Assembly (NCBI RefSeq): GCF_014069575.1
Contig: NZ_CP059675.1
Span: 248,001-312,000 of the forward strand
Length of the DNA: 64,000 bases
Reading direction: 5' to 3'
Origin: Schaalia sp. JY-X169
GTDB lineage: Bacteria > Actinomycetota > Actinomycetes > Actinomycetales > Actinomycetaceae
The notes beneath the pieces are model-generated. The model was not told the DNA's origin, searched no databases, and saw only the letters and a program-made list of their open reading frames with translations. Positions 33,308-42,964 of this stretch are shown here, piece by piece (the first letter of the stretch is position 1; each line of letters begins with the position of its first letter). The position numbers and the translations under genes are program-made.

Positions 33308-34569
33308 TGGGATCTAGCGGCAAGTCCCAACTGGGACGGGACTATTTCTGGAACACGGCGAGCAGCCTCATGGGATCGCTATCGATGGTGCTGATGCTCA
33401 TCGTGGTGACGAGGGCGGCCGGTATCGCTGCCGCTGGCGTCTACTCTCTGGCGACAGCGGTGGGTCAGCAATTCCAAACCGTGGGCGCCTATGAAGTTCG
33501 CCCCTACCAGGCAACCGATGTTCGCCACCGCTTTTCCTTCGGAACCTACTATGCTACGCGCCTGGTCACTCTCGTTGTAATGGTCGTGGGAATTGTGGCC
33601 TATGCTCTGGTGACCGGCAAAGGCCAACAGAGCGCCATCGTGGTGATCCTCGTTGCTTCACTTCGTGTGTTCGACGCATTCGAGGATGTGTTCTATGGGG
33701 AATTTCAGAGGATCGGTCGGCTCGATATCGCGGGGCGTGCCAACTTCTTCCGAGTGCTGGTAACCACAACGGTGTTCACTGTCCTGATTTTCGTTACGCG
33801 CGACCTTGCGACTACGACCATTGTGACCATCATTGTGACCGCTTTGGCCGTTGCTTTCTTGATTGTGCCTCCGGCCAAGGGCCTGTTTCCACTGCGGCCT
33901 GCATTTAGTGTGGGTCCGGTGCGCTCTCTCTTGATCGCCTGCCTACCTCTTTTCTTGGCAGCCTTCCTGGCAATGTACTTGACGAACGCACCACGCTTCG
34001 CCATTGAGGCATTCATGGACTCAGCACAGCAGGGCTACTACGCCATACTTTTCATGCCGGCATTGGCAATCAACATTCTTGCCATGTTTGTGTTCCGTCC
34101 CCTACTCACTCGTATGGCAACATACTGGGCCGCGGGAAATCGTGCAGGGTTCACAAGGCTAGTCAAGAGGGGCATTCTGGGTGTGGGACTAGCTTTTGCC
34201 CTAACTTTCATTGTGGTCTATTTCCTTGGCGTGCCAATACTGAACCTGCTTTACAGCGTAGACCTTTCCGAGTATCGCCGGGAGTTGCTAGTCATAGTCG
34301 TAGGTGGCGCCATGAACTCTCTAGCAGTCATTTTCTACTACGCGCTGACAACTATGCGGCAGCAACATCTATTGTTGGGAGGGTATCTCGCCAGCGCGGG
34401 TCTGGTATGGGTGTTGTCCCGAGTCCTTGTGCCAACTAGCGGGATTATGGGAGCTGCTCTTTCATACTCCTTGGCCATGATGGTTCTAGCCCTTGTGTTC
34501 GCTCTATCATTTATGCTCATGAATCGAGGGGCACCCCGGGGAGTGGCGCAGACGCCCCCAAAACTGTAA
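33307..34569 (+). CDS. Polysaccharide flippase, Wzx/MOP type
   Basis: A 420-residue protein with about 12 hydrophobic helices. GRDYFWNTASSLMGS at the N-terminus and the overall spacing resemble oligosaccharide flippases of the MOP superfamily. Wzx proteins turn undecaprenyl-linked repeat units to the outer face. The GTG start shares its G with the licD stop, so the two are coupled. This gives the locus a second translocation route beside the Wzm/Wzt pair. Confidence 0.82.
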   Translation: MGSSGKSQLGRDYFWNTASSLMGSLSMVLMLIVVTRAAGIAAAGVYSLATAVGQQFQTVGAYEVRPYQATDVRHRFSFGTYYATRLVTLVVMVVGIVAYALVTGKGQQSAIVVILVASLRVFDAFEDVFYGEFQRIGRLDIAGRANFFRVLVTTTVFTVLIFVTRDLATTTIVTIIVTALAVAFLIVPPAKGLFPLRPAFSVGPVRSLLIACLPLFLAAFLAMYLTNAPRFAIEAFMDSAQQGYYAILFMPALAINILAMFVFRPLLTRMATYWAAGNRAGFTRLVKRGILGVGLAFALTFIVVYFLGVPILNLLYSVDLSEYRRELLVIVVGGAMNSLAVIFYYALTTMRQQHLLLGGYLASAGLVWVLSRVLVPTSGIMGAALSYSLAMMVLALVFALSFMLMNRGAPRGVAQTPPKL

Positions 34570-34608
34570 CGGGCAGGCATTTCGTCTGGGTGGTCATTGA
34601 GGAGCCCC

Positions 34609-35718
34609 ATGAGAATCGCAATCATCACAAACACGTATCCGCCGAGGGTTGGTGGGTTGGAGCAACATCTGCAACAGCTAGCAACTGGCTTGGCAAAGCT
34701 AGGCAATGACGTCACGGTGATAACCATCGACGAGCAACCCGGAACTCGACTTGAGAATGGCGTGCGGATCCTGATCGGTAAAGCACACTTGCCGATTTCC
34801 GGCGTCATTAGCTTCCCGACACTCGGAACCACGAGGCGATTGGCATCGTTTCTCAGTGAGGGCGCATTTGATGCGGTCTCCGTCCATACTCGCTTCTTCC
34901 CGATGACCTTCGTGGGTCTGCGTGCTGCGCATATGGCTTGCATTCCCGTGGTACACACCGAACATGGAAGCGGCTACGTTGCGAGCTCTTCCACAATCAT
35001 CGTCCTAGCAAGCAGGGTCGTGGACAACACGCTTGGTCGATACGTTTTGCGCCATGCGGAGCGAGTACTTGGTGTCTCGCAAGAGGCTGCTTCCTTTGCG
35101 CGACGATTGGGGGCGAAGGAGCCCAAGGTTTTCTATAACGCGATTGGGCCGCGTCTCTCCCCGGCCGAAGTCCCGGATCGTCCGGAACGCTTAGTCTTCG
35201 TTGGGCGTCTCGTTGATGGGAAAGGATGGGATACCTTCCTACGGGCTGTCGCTCGCCTCCGCGACCATGGCCGCGACATTGAAGGAATCATCCTGGGAGA
35301 CGGATCTGACTTTGACGCAGCGCGAAGCCTCGCCGAGGAGCTCCGAGTGGACGATGTGGTGCAGCTCCGTGGACGAGTTTCACCCGAGCATGTTCGGAGC
35401 GAGATCAGCGGAGCTACTCTCGTGAACCCGACTGTGCTGTCCGAGGGGTTCCAAACAACAATGCTGGAAGCGCTCGCTGAGGACGGGCGTGTGGTCACGT
35501 TCGATGTCCCAGGCGCGAAGCTGCTTCGAACGCAGGGCATGCCTGTGTTGATAGCTCCGCAAAAGTCAACCGATTCGCTGGTTGAGACGCTCGAATTGCT
35601 GCTCGATGATCCGCCGCCAGCGGCGAGTGCTGGGGCCCTTTCTCCCTGGACCTGGGAAGAGCGGCTGAGAGAATTCTCCGGTGTCTTGGCTGACGTTGCA
35701 CCTACATCTATCCGGTGA
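34609..35718 (+). CDS. GT4 family glycosyltransferase
   Basis: A 369-residue GT-B enzyme, ATG at 34609 with GAGGAG six bases upstream. IAIITNTYPPRVGGLEQHL opens the acceptor domain, HTEHGSGYVA follows, and LVFVGRLVDGKGWDTFLRA begins the donor domain. The terminal site is LSEGFQTTMLEALAEDG, with the first Glu and the second Glu of the E-x7-E motif. It is the last gene of the operon that begins near 26630. Donor sugar unknown. Confidence 0.86.
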   Translation: MRIAIITNTYPPRVGGLEQHLQQLATGLAKLGNDVTVITIDEQPGTRLENGVRILIGKAHLPISGVISFPTLGTTRRLASFLSEGAFDAVSVHTRFFPMTFVGLRAAHMACIPVVHTEHGSGYVASSSTIIVLASRVVDNTLGRYVLRHAERVLGVSQEAASFARRLGAKEPKVFYNAIGPRLSPAEVPDRPERLVFVGRLVDGKGWDTFLRAVARLRDHGRDIEGIILGDGSDFDAARSLAEELRVDDVVQLRGRVSPEHVRSEISGATLVNPTVLSEGFQTTMLEALAEDGRVVTFDVPGAKLLRTQGMPVLIAPQKSTDSLVETLELLLDDPPPAASAGALSPWTWEERLREFSGVLADVAPTSIR

Positions 35719-35772
35719 TCATCTGGAATGAACTGTGACAATCTCGCGAGTCTGTAACAGTGTCGTAACCTA

Positions 35773-35831
35773 GATGTTCGATTCTGTTCACAAATGCGTT
35801 ATATTCGAACGTGATTCGATGTTCGATTCTG
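35773..35831 (+). promoter_or_regulatory. Leaderless promoter of licCA framed by a direct repeat
   Basis: TATATT at 35800-35805 lies five bases before the GTG start at 35811, so the transcript should begin at or beside the start codon. The 14-base sequence GATGTTCGATTCTG occurs twice, at 35773-35786 and 35818-35831, one copy upstream of the minus 10 and one inside the coding start. GTTCAC after the first and GTGAAC after the second form an inverted pair. This is a plausible operator for the protein's own N-terminal helix-turn-helix (inference). Confidence 0.55.
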
Positions 35832-37637
35832 GTGAACGAGGTGTCCTCTTTGTTGTCACAAAATCAGTTTTCAGTGCTGTTTGCCCTCCAGAAGACGCAC
35901 GAAGGTCTTACGCAGCGGGAAATAGCAGAGAATGCGGGACTAGCTCTGGGAACAGTCAACGCAGTCGTCCGTGAGTGCGCCGCCCTCGGATACATCGTTG
36001 ACCGCCAACTGTCCTCGAAAGGTCTCGAAGCGTTGCAACCGTACCGGGTTGAGAACGCGGTGATAATGGCCGCGGGGCTCTCCCAGAGGTTTGCACCCAT
36101 ATCCTATGAGAAACCGAAGGGCCTCCTTCGTGTCCGCGGCGACGTGCTGATAGAGAGACAGATTAAACAGCTCCATGAGGCTGGGATCATGGACATCTCA
36201 GTTGTTGTTGGGTACAAGAAGGAGTATTTCTTCTACCTGGCCGAGAAGTATGGTGTGGAGATCGTCATCAATGATGAGTACGCAACTCGCAACAACAACG
36301 GCACACTCTGGGCAGTTCGAAACAGGCTTGCCAACACATACATTTGTTCTTCAGACAACTACTTCACATCCAACCCCTTCGAAACCTACGTCTACCAGTC
36401 GTACTACTCTGCGCAGTTTGTTGAGGGAACAACGGATGAGTGGTGCATCGAGACTGCTCAGAACGGTTTGATCACCGGAGTCGAGATCGGTGGCGAGGAT
36501 TCTTGGATCATGCTCGGACACGCCTACTTCGACAGGGAGTTCTCCAAGCATTTCCGAGAGATTCTCGAAACGGTCTACACCCGCCCGGAGACAGTGGGCA
36601 AGCTGTGGGAAGAGATCTTCATAGACCACCTTGATGTCCTTCCGATGGTTGTTCGCCCGTACCCGGAGGGGCTGATCAACGAGTTCGACTCACTGGATGA
36701 GTTACAAGGCTTCGACCCGCTCTTCATTGAAAACGTCGATTCTGAGGTATTCGACAACATCGTTGAAGTGCTCGACACCACGAGATCAGAGGTCGGCAAC
36801 TTCTATCCGCTGAAACAGGGGATCACCAATCTGTCATGCCACTTCAGCGTGGGTGACGAGGAGTACGTCTACCGCTATCCAGGAGTCGGGACCGACAAGA
36901 TGATCAACCGTGGTGCTGAGCAGGCCGCCCTTGAACTAGCCAGCGACCTTGGTTTGGACTCGACATTTATGCACATGGACGCGAAGCGAGGTTGGAAAAT
37001 CTCACGATTTATCCCTGAGGCACGAAACCTCGATGTATCAAACCCGCAGGAGCTCTCAAACGCAATGAAGATGCTGCGGACGCTTCACCACTCCGATGCG
37101 ACGTTGGACCGGCACTTCGACTTTATTGACGAGGGATTGAGGTATGAGAGTCTCCTGTTACAGCACGGGCCGATTGACCTGCCCGGATACCAGGAGTTGC
37201 GGACCAAAGTCCTGCGGCTCAAGGAGTATGCAAATGCGGACGGTTTCCCCCTGGTGCCGGGCCACAACGATTTCTTCCACCTCAACTTCCTCGTTGAATC
37301 AAGCAATGAAATGCACCTGATCGACTGGGAGTATGCGGGAATGTCGGACGAAGCAAATGACTTTGGGACACTCACTGTCTGCTCGGAACTAACTGAGGAC
37401 CAAGCCAACCAGGCGTTGGAGTACTACTTCGGACGTGAAGCCTCTCCTCGCGAGCGGCGCCACTTCTGGTCTTACGTTGTTTTCGCGGGATGGTGCTGGT
37501 ACATCTGGGCTCTCGTCAAGGAAGCGGAGGGCGACAACGTCGGAGAGTGGCTGTACATCTACTACAAGCATGCTGTTACCTATGTTGACCGTCTCCTTAG
37601 TGAGTACGAGGACGTGTCAGAGGTGGTTGCGCCGTGA
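35811..37637 (+). CDS. HTH - CTP:phosphocholine cytidylyltransferase - choline kinase fusion
   Basis: A 608-residue three-part protein. Residues about 15-75 form a MarR-like winged helix (LTQREIAENAGLALGTVNAV). Residues about 80-310 are a LicC-type nucleotidyltransferase, with VIMAAGLSQRF and KPKGLLRVRGDVLIERQI as the CTP-binding start. Residues about 330-600 are a LicA-type choline kinase, with the catalytic HNDFFHLN at 485-492 and LIDWEYAG after it. One polypeptide would thus turn choline into CDP-choline and might sense or control it. The GTG at 35811 fits a leaderless transcript; a later GTG at 35841 is possible. It is coupled by a 4-base overlap to the LicB-like transporter gene. Confidence 0.9.
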   Translation: MIRCSILVNEVSSLLSQNQFSVLFALQKTHEGLTQREIAENAGLALGTVNAVVRECAALGYIVDRQLSSKGLEALQPYRVENAVIMAAGLSQRFAPISYEKPKGLLRVRGDVLIERQIKQLHEAGIMDISVVVGYKKEYFFYLAEKYGVEIVINDEYATRNNNGTLWAVRNRLANTYICSSDNYFTSNPFETYVYQSYYSAQFVEGTTDEWCIETAQNGLITGVEIGGEDSWIMLGHAYFDREFSKHFREILETVYTRPETVGKLWEEIFIDHLDVLPMVVRPYPEGLINEFDSLDELQGFDPLFIENVDSEVFDNIVEVLDTTRSEVGNFYPLKQGITNLSCHFSVGDEEYVYRYPGVGTDKMINRGAEQAALELASDLGLDSTFMHMDAKRGWKISRFIPEARNLDVSNPQELSNAMKMLRTLHHSDATLDRHFDFIDEGLRYESLLLQHGPIDLPGYQELRTKVLRLKEYANADGFPLVPGHNDFFHLNFLVESSNEMHLIDWEYAGMSDEANDFGTLTVCSELTEDQANQALEYYFGREASPRERRHFWSYVVFAGWCWYIWALVKEAEGDNVGEWLYIYYKHAVTYVDRLLSEYEDVSEVVAP

Positions 37638-38572
37638 AGTTTGGACTCGCAAGTGGGGCACTTTGGGGCCTTGACACTGTCATTCTTGGCATGGCCCTTT
37701 TGCTCATCCCCTTCCTGGGATCTCCCGATGCAGCTCTTGCAAGTGCTGCTTTACATGACACCGTCTGTGCGCTGCTCCTTCTGGTCTTCATGGGGTTCAA
37801 AGGGCGCCTCCGTGACACTCTCACGGCTGCTCGTACCAAGAGCGGACGCGCCGTCATGGTGGCGGCACTGTTGGGTGGACCAGTAGGTATGACCGGATAT
37901 CTGATCGCTATCAACAATATTGGGCCGGGCTACACCGCTATCATCTCCTCCTTCTATCCCGCAGTTGGAACTGTCTTGGCGGTTGTCTTCCTTAAGGAGC
38001 GCATGCATCCACGCCAAGTAGCTGCACTGGCGGTTGCGCTGTCTGGAATCATCGCGATTGGTTACTCTTCCGCGACCGCGGACCTTCCAGGGAATGCCTG
38101 GCTGGGTATCCTCGCCGCACTGCTGTGCGTGTTCGGGTGGGGGTCAGAGGCGGTCATCCTCGCGTGGGGTATGCGTGATGACAATGTAGATAACGAGACA
38201 GCTTTGCAGATCCGCCAGACTACCTCCGCCCTCGTCTACATGCTGGTGGTGGCTCCCGTGTTCGGCGTTCTTGGCTTTGCCCTGAAGGCGAGCATCACCC
38301 CGGCAATGGGCGTACTCGCCGTTGCTGCACTGGCGGGGACGGCCTCGTACCTGTTCTACTACAAGGCAATTGCGACGGTGGGGGCGTCGCGAGGTATGGC
38401 CTTGAACATTTCCTACTCCGCATGGGCCGTCATCTTCGGCTTGATACTCATGGGCACGGTACCGGGCTTCCTGCAGATCTTCGCATGCATCGCAATTCTC
38501 ATTGGCACAGTATTGGCGGCATCCCCAAACTGGAAGGACTTGAGCTTCAAGGGGCTTTCCAGACCGGCCTAG
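37634..38572 (+). CDS. licB: LicB-like choline importer, EamA/DMT family
   Basis: A 312-residue protein with ten hydrophobic helices and two EamA repeats; GPGYTAIISSFYPAVGTVLA with LKERMHPRQ is the end of the first. DMT proteins next to licA are choline importers in Haemophilus and Streptococcus. The GTG start overlaps the fusion-gene stop by four bases. With LicD upstream this completes a choline import, activation and transfer set. Choline specificity rests on context. Confidence 0.85.
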   Translation: MKFGLASGALWGLDTVILGMALLLIPFLGSPDAALASAALHDTVCALLLLVFMGFKGRLRDTLTAARTKSGRAVMVAALLGGPVGMTGYLIAINNIGPGYTAIISSFYPAVGTVLAVVFLKERMHPRQVAALAVALSGIIAIGYSSATADLPGNAWLGILAALLCVFGWGSEAVILAWGMRDDNVDNETALQIRQTTSALVYMLVVAPVFGVLGFALKASITPAMGVLAVAALAGTASYLFYYKAIATVGASRGMALNISYSAWAVIFGLILMGTVPGFLQIFACIAILIGTVLAASPNWKDLSFKGLSRPA

Positions 38573-39552
38573 TACTGCCCTCCCACACCGCGGAGCCCAT
38601 CGCGCAAAGCCCGCGAGAAGGGGACGACACGCGTGGTGCGGCCGGGAGTGAGCAGGTAGTACCCCATGTACTTTGTCATCCACCACAGATAGCGCTGCTT
38701 CCACCTCTTCGGGAGGAAACTGGCTGACTGTAGAAGCAGGGTATTTCGCATCATGTAGTAGTTGCGGATGGGAGAGTGCACGTGCACGGGCTTCTTGCGT
38801 CCTGGGACTTGAGCGACCTCGTCTCCCAACGAATGGTAGATGCGGGCATTGCCGCTAACCAGGATGCGGTACCCCTTCTCAACTGCGCGAAGGCACCATG
38901 CTAGATCAACGTGATCAATGAACAGAGCCTCGTTCATGGGCCCGACATCGTCCAGTGCACTCATGGAGATCAGGCAGCCAGAGGCGAGAACAAACGGCAC
39001 TGCCAGGGCTTCCCCGCGTTGAGGAACACGGGTGCGGATCGCCCCCCACTTGGTGAAGGAATAGACGAGGGCGTTCCCGACATCGCCGCCACGACCATCT
39101 AGAGGTACCGGGCCGACAGCCGCCACGGGTCCATTAGCGGCTGAGGATGGGAAGTATGCCATGGCCTCACGGTCATCTGGTTGAAGCAGAGAGAGCCGCA
39201 TTGGCTGACCCGGCGAAGGAGGTTCCTCAAAACAGTCAAGAAGCTCTTCGACCATGTTGGGCGCCAGAGTTGAGTCTTGGTCAGAAAGCAGAACATAGGT
39301 GGCGCCCTCGTTGCGCGCCCAGATGATCCCCTGATTCTGTGCCGCAGCGATCCCGCGGTTCCTACCTAGAGGTAGCCAGTGGACTCCAAACTCCCTTGCT
39401 TCCTCCTCCACATCCTTGTGGTTCGCAGAGCCATTGTCGACGATCACTACGTCGTCCACCTGCGGGGAAAGTGAGCCCAGCAACGACCTAAGTTCATCCT
39501 TCGTTGGGTTGTATGTGACCACGACTGCAATCACATTTTGGCCCTGGGTCAT
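38569..39552 (-). CDS. GT2 glycosyltransferase, rhamnosyltransferase-like
   Basis: About 327 residues from the ATG at 39552, which has GGAGG five bases upstream; the longer upstream reading is not used. VIAVVVTYNPTKDELRSLL, VVIVDNGSANHKDV and YVLLSDQDSTLAPNMVEEL match the rhamnosyltransferase branch of GT2 (RfbF/RgpB type), with DQDS as the metal motif. FIDHVDLAWCLRAVEKGY is the typical acceptor-side acidic segment. It is divergent from rmlB. Its stop and the licB stop overlap in one CTAG. Transfer of dTDP-rhamnose is likely. Confidence 0.83.
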   Translation of the reverse strand: MTQGQNVIAVVVTYNPTKDELRSLLGSLSPQVDDVVIVDNGSANHKDVEEEAREFGVHWLPLGRNRGIAAAQNQGIIWARNEGATYVLLSDQDSTLAPNMVEELLDCFEEPPSPGQPMRLSLLQPDDREAMAYFPSSAANGPVAAVGPVPLDGRGGDVGNALVYSFTKWGAIRTRVPQRGEALAVPFVLASGCLISMSALDDVGPMNEALFIDHVDLAWCLRAVEKGYRILVSGNARIYHSLGDEVAQVPGRKKPVHVHSPIRNYYMMRNTLLLQSASFLPKRWKQRYLWWMTKYMGYYLLTPGRTTRVVPFSRALRDGLRGVGGQY

Positions 39553-39630
39553 CAGACCTCCATTTCCCGGCGCGTAAGCCCGGCTAGACTGGGAATGACC
39601 TACCTCAAGCCTAGTGGGAGTAATACTTAG

Positions 39631-40689
<1,059 letters not shown>

Positions 40690-40698
40690 AGTTTGTTT

Positions 40699-41643
40699 AT
40701 GACGCCTCCCATCGTTCACGTGGCGATGGCCACCTACAACGGGCAGCCGTGGATTGGTCGCCAGGTCGCAACCGTCCTCGACCAGGACGGTGTAGAGGTG
40801 CGGCTGGTCATCTCCGATGATGGTTCGACCGACGGGACGCGGGACTGGACCCGAGCTTTGGCGCAACGTGACCCGCGGGTGGTGGTGCTACCTGAGCGTG
40901 ACGGCGAGGCCGGGGTAGCGGCGAACTTCCTCCACGCGCTGACACACTTGGATGTCCGCCCCGGTGAGTATGCGGCATTTTGTGACCAGGATGATTTGTG
41001 GCAGCCGCATAAACTCATCGAACAAATCCACTTCATGGACGAGGCCGGAGCGCACGCAGTGTCATCCAACGTCACGGCATTCACCGTGGGTGCGGACGGC
41101 GAGGTGAGCCGGACCCTGATCCGCAAGGATCAGCCGCAGGTGGAATGGGACTTCCTTTTCGAAGCTCCGGGTGCCGGCTCAACCTACGTCTTTGACTATG
41201 AGGCTTGGAAGATCCTGGTCGACTATCTTGACGCGTGGGGGGCGGAGGGCGTGGCTGTCCACGACTGGTTCGTTTATGCGGTGCTACGCGGGGCTGGGAT
41301 GTCCTGGGTTATTGACCCTCGACCACATGTGGCCTACCGACAGCACGAACGCAATGTGGCGGGAGCCCACAAAGGCCTGCAAGCAACCGTGAACCGCTGG
41401 CAACTGCTCCGCTCAGGCCACTACCGTGGACAGTTCTTGCTGATGACCGAGGTGGCGAATCGGGCGGCCCATGCCGCAGGTCGGGACGAAGGGTTCCTGC
41501 GCGGCCTCACAGAATGGAAGGCGTGGCTTAGTGATACTTCCTGGCGAGGTCGGGTTGCGGTTGCGCGCAACGCGCGAGGGATGCGCAGGCGCCCTATCGA
41601 GCAGGTGAAGCTTGCCGCGTCGTGTCTACTTGGAGTGTGGTAG
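40699..41643 (+). CDS. GT2 glycosyltransferase, rhamnosyltransferase-like
   Basis: A 314-residue GT2 enzyme. HVAMATYNGQPWIGRQVATV, VISDDGSTDGTRDW and YAAFCDQDDLWQPHKL match the RgpB/RfbG branch, with DQDD as the metal motif. VAYRQHERNVAGA lies near the acceptor site. The ATG at 40699 is taken; a TTG two codons earlier is possible, and neither has a strong ribosome site. It is in line with rmlB, so dTDP-rhamnose is the probable donor. It marks the right end of the glycan locus. Confidence 0.83.
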   Translation: MTPPIVHVAMATYNGQPWIGRQVATVLDQDGVEVRLVISDDGSTDGTRDWTRALAQRDPRVVVLPERDGEAGVAANFLHALTHLDVRPGEYAAFCDQDDLWQPHKLIEQIHFMDEAGAHAVSSNVTAFTVGADGEVSRTLIRKDQPQVEWDFLFEAPGAGSTYVFDYEAWKILVDYLDAWGAEGVAVHDWFVYAVLRGAGMSWVIDPRPHVAYRQHERNVAGAHKGLQATVNRWQLLRSGHYRGQFLLMTEVANRAAHAAGRDEGFLRGLTEWKAWLSDTSWRGRVAVARNARGMRRRPIEQVKLAASCLLGVW

Positions 41644-42465
41644 TTACCGGCTTAGCACCGTGAGGGTCACCTTCTCAGTGGTCGCGATGCTTTCCGCGTC
41701 CACCCCGCCCGGCACCCACACAACCGATGCTCCGCGAATCCACAGTTGGATGAGCTGCGCGGTGAAGAGCGTGGGGTTCGCGGTGGTAACCAGCACCCTG
41801 TGTTGGTCGAGTCGGCTTGCGGGGTTGCTAAGTTCCCCTTCAAGACCCAGGTAGTCGCGAGTGAGGAGGTCGTCGAGGCGGAGAAGCGTCTTCTGCGGGT
41901 CTTCTAGGAGGTTCGGTGGGAGCCAGTCGATGTCGTTTCCAACAATGACTGTGGCGCCGGGTGCGGTGTGCGGCATCTCGACCTCGTCCCCGTAGGACAT
42001 GACGTCGGCGGTGCCGTCCGTGATGCCGAAAGGAAGGTCACCTGGCCAGGAGAATGCGAAGGACTCAGGCGTTTGGGCGACGAGGACGTCTGGGCCAAGT
42101 TCAATCCGCATGGTCATCAAAAAGTCCAGATCAGTGCTCACTGCCAGATCGATCTGGTCTAGGTTGCGAGGGGGGCGCTGACGGAGCCCGCGTAACCAGC
42201 ACGCTGCGATCCACAGGGGCGTCCGCCAGTGGGTGGTCAAGTACTCTGCAAACGACGACGCCCCAAATGGGAACTCATTGGCTAGGAAGTTGTCGGTCTT
42301 GGCAAGCCATCGACGCGCCACAGGTCCAGACAGTTCGACCCGCTCCCGAATGGACGGGGTTCCGGGGGGATTCGAGGCGCTGCCCGGATCAAGGAACCAA
42401 GTCAGGACTGGACCCGGTCGGGGAGAAAGGAGAGCAGTCAGTGAGGTGGCATCAAGCTGTTTCAT
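41644..42465 (-). CDS. TIGR03089 family protein
   Basis: A 273-residue protein conserved in actinobacteria (TIGR03089). PGPVLTWFLDPG, RERVELSGPVARRWLAKTDN and LTTHWRTPLWIAACWLRG resemble the N-terminal part of AMP-binding enzymes, but the phosphate-loop and C-terminal domain are absent. No enzyme activity is established for this family as far as I know. It is commonly found near whiB and envelope genes, as here. Its TTA stop abuts the end of the convergent GT2 gene. Confidence 0.78.
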   Translation of the reverse strand: MKQLDATSLTALLSPRPGPVLTWFLDPGSASNPPGTPSIRERVELSGPVARRWLAKTDNFLANEFPFGASSFAEYLTTHWRTPLWIAACWLRGLRQRPPRNLDQIDLAVSTDLDFLMTMRIELGPDVLVAQTPESFAFSWPGDLPFGITDGTADVMSYGDEVEMPHTAPGATVIVGNDIDWLPPNLLEDPQKTLLRLDDLLTRDYLGLEGELSNPASRLDQHRVLVTTANPTLFTAQLIQLWIRGASVVWVPGGVDAESIATTEKVTLTVLSR

Positions 42466-42571
42466 CCTCGTAGACTAGCTGGTCGCAAGGGATGATACTT
42501 CCAAGCCGAGCCCCCCGGACTGCGACACGCGGGATGAACCGTTGTTTTCGGGCGGTTTTTGTCCGTTCCAC

Positions 42572-42601
42572 TTGACAGGGGCGGGACTACACGCATGTAA
42601 T
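42572..42601 (+). promoter_or_regulatory. Promoter of whiB
   Basis: TTGACA at 42572-42577 and TGTAAT at 42596-42601 are separated by 18 bases, close to the housekeeping sigma consensus. The transcript would start near 42608, giving a leader of about 40 bases before the ATG at 42649. Confidence 0.65.
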
Positions 42602-42648
42602 TAGGGGACGTTGCGACGCGTGACGGCCATTCTTTTAGCGGGGGACAC

Positions 42649-42948
42649 ATGTGGAACATCTTTGGTGAAGGCGCCATCACGTTTACCGTGGTCCAGGGCG
42701 CTGAAGCCCTCGATAGTTCCGATGAAGGCCCACTTTCTTGGCAACAAGATGCGCTGTGTGCGCAAACGGATCCGGAGGCGTTTTTCCCGGAAAAGGGCGG
42801 TTCCACCCGGGAGGCAAAAGGTGTTTGTGCGTCTTGCGAAGTTCGGGCTGAGTGCTTGGAGTATGCCCTTGTGAACGATGAACGCTTTGGAATATGGGGC
42901 GGACTGTCCGAACGTGAGCGGCGGCGCCTACGACGAGCTGCGTCTTGA
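42649..42948 (+). CDS. whiB: WhiB-family iron-sulfur transcription regulator (WhiB2-like)
   Basis: A 99-residue protein with the four cluster-binding cysteines at 37, 60, 63 and 69 (CASCEVRAEC), followed by GIWGGLSERERRRLRR, the turn and basic tail that contact sigma factor and DNA. The placement between TIGR03089 and the large GT2 gene fits WhiB2/WhmD, which in mycobacteria affects division and septation. It has its own strong promoter upstream. The next gene begins 17 bases after its stop. Confidence 0.93.
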   Translation: MWNIFGEGAITFTVVQGAEALDSSDEGPLSWQQDALCAQTDPEAFFPEKGGSTREAKGVCASCEVRAECLEYALVNDERFGIWGGLSERERRRLRRAAS

Positions 42949-42951
42949 GCG

Positions 42952-42957
42952 TAAAAT
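42952..42957 (+). promoter_or_regulatory. Possible minus 10 box, leaderless start of the large GT2 gene
   Basis: TAAAAT ends seven bases before the ATG at 42965, so the transcript could begin at the start codon. AGGA at 42958-42961 lies only three bases from the ATG, too close for normal ribosome binding. No convincing minus 35 is seen in the end of whiB. Read-through from whiB is the alternative. Confidence 0.35.
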
Positions 42958-42964
42958 AGGACAA

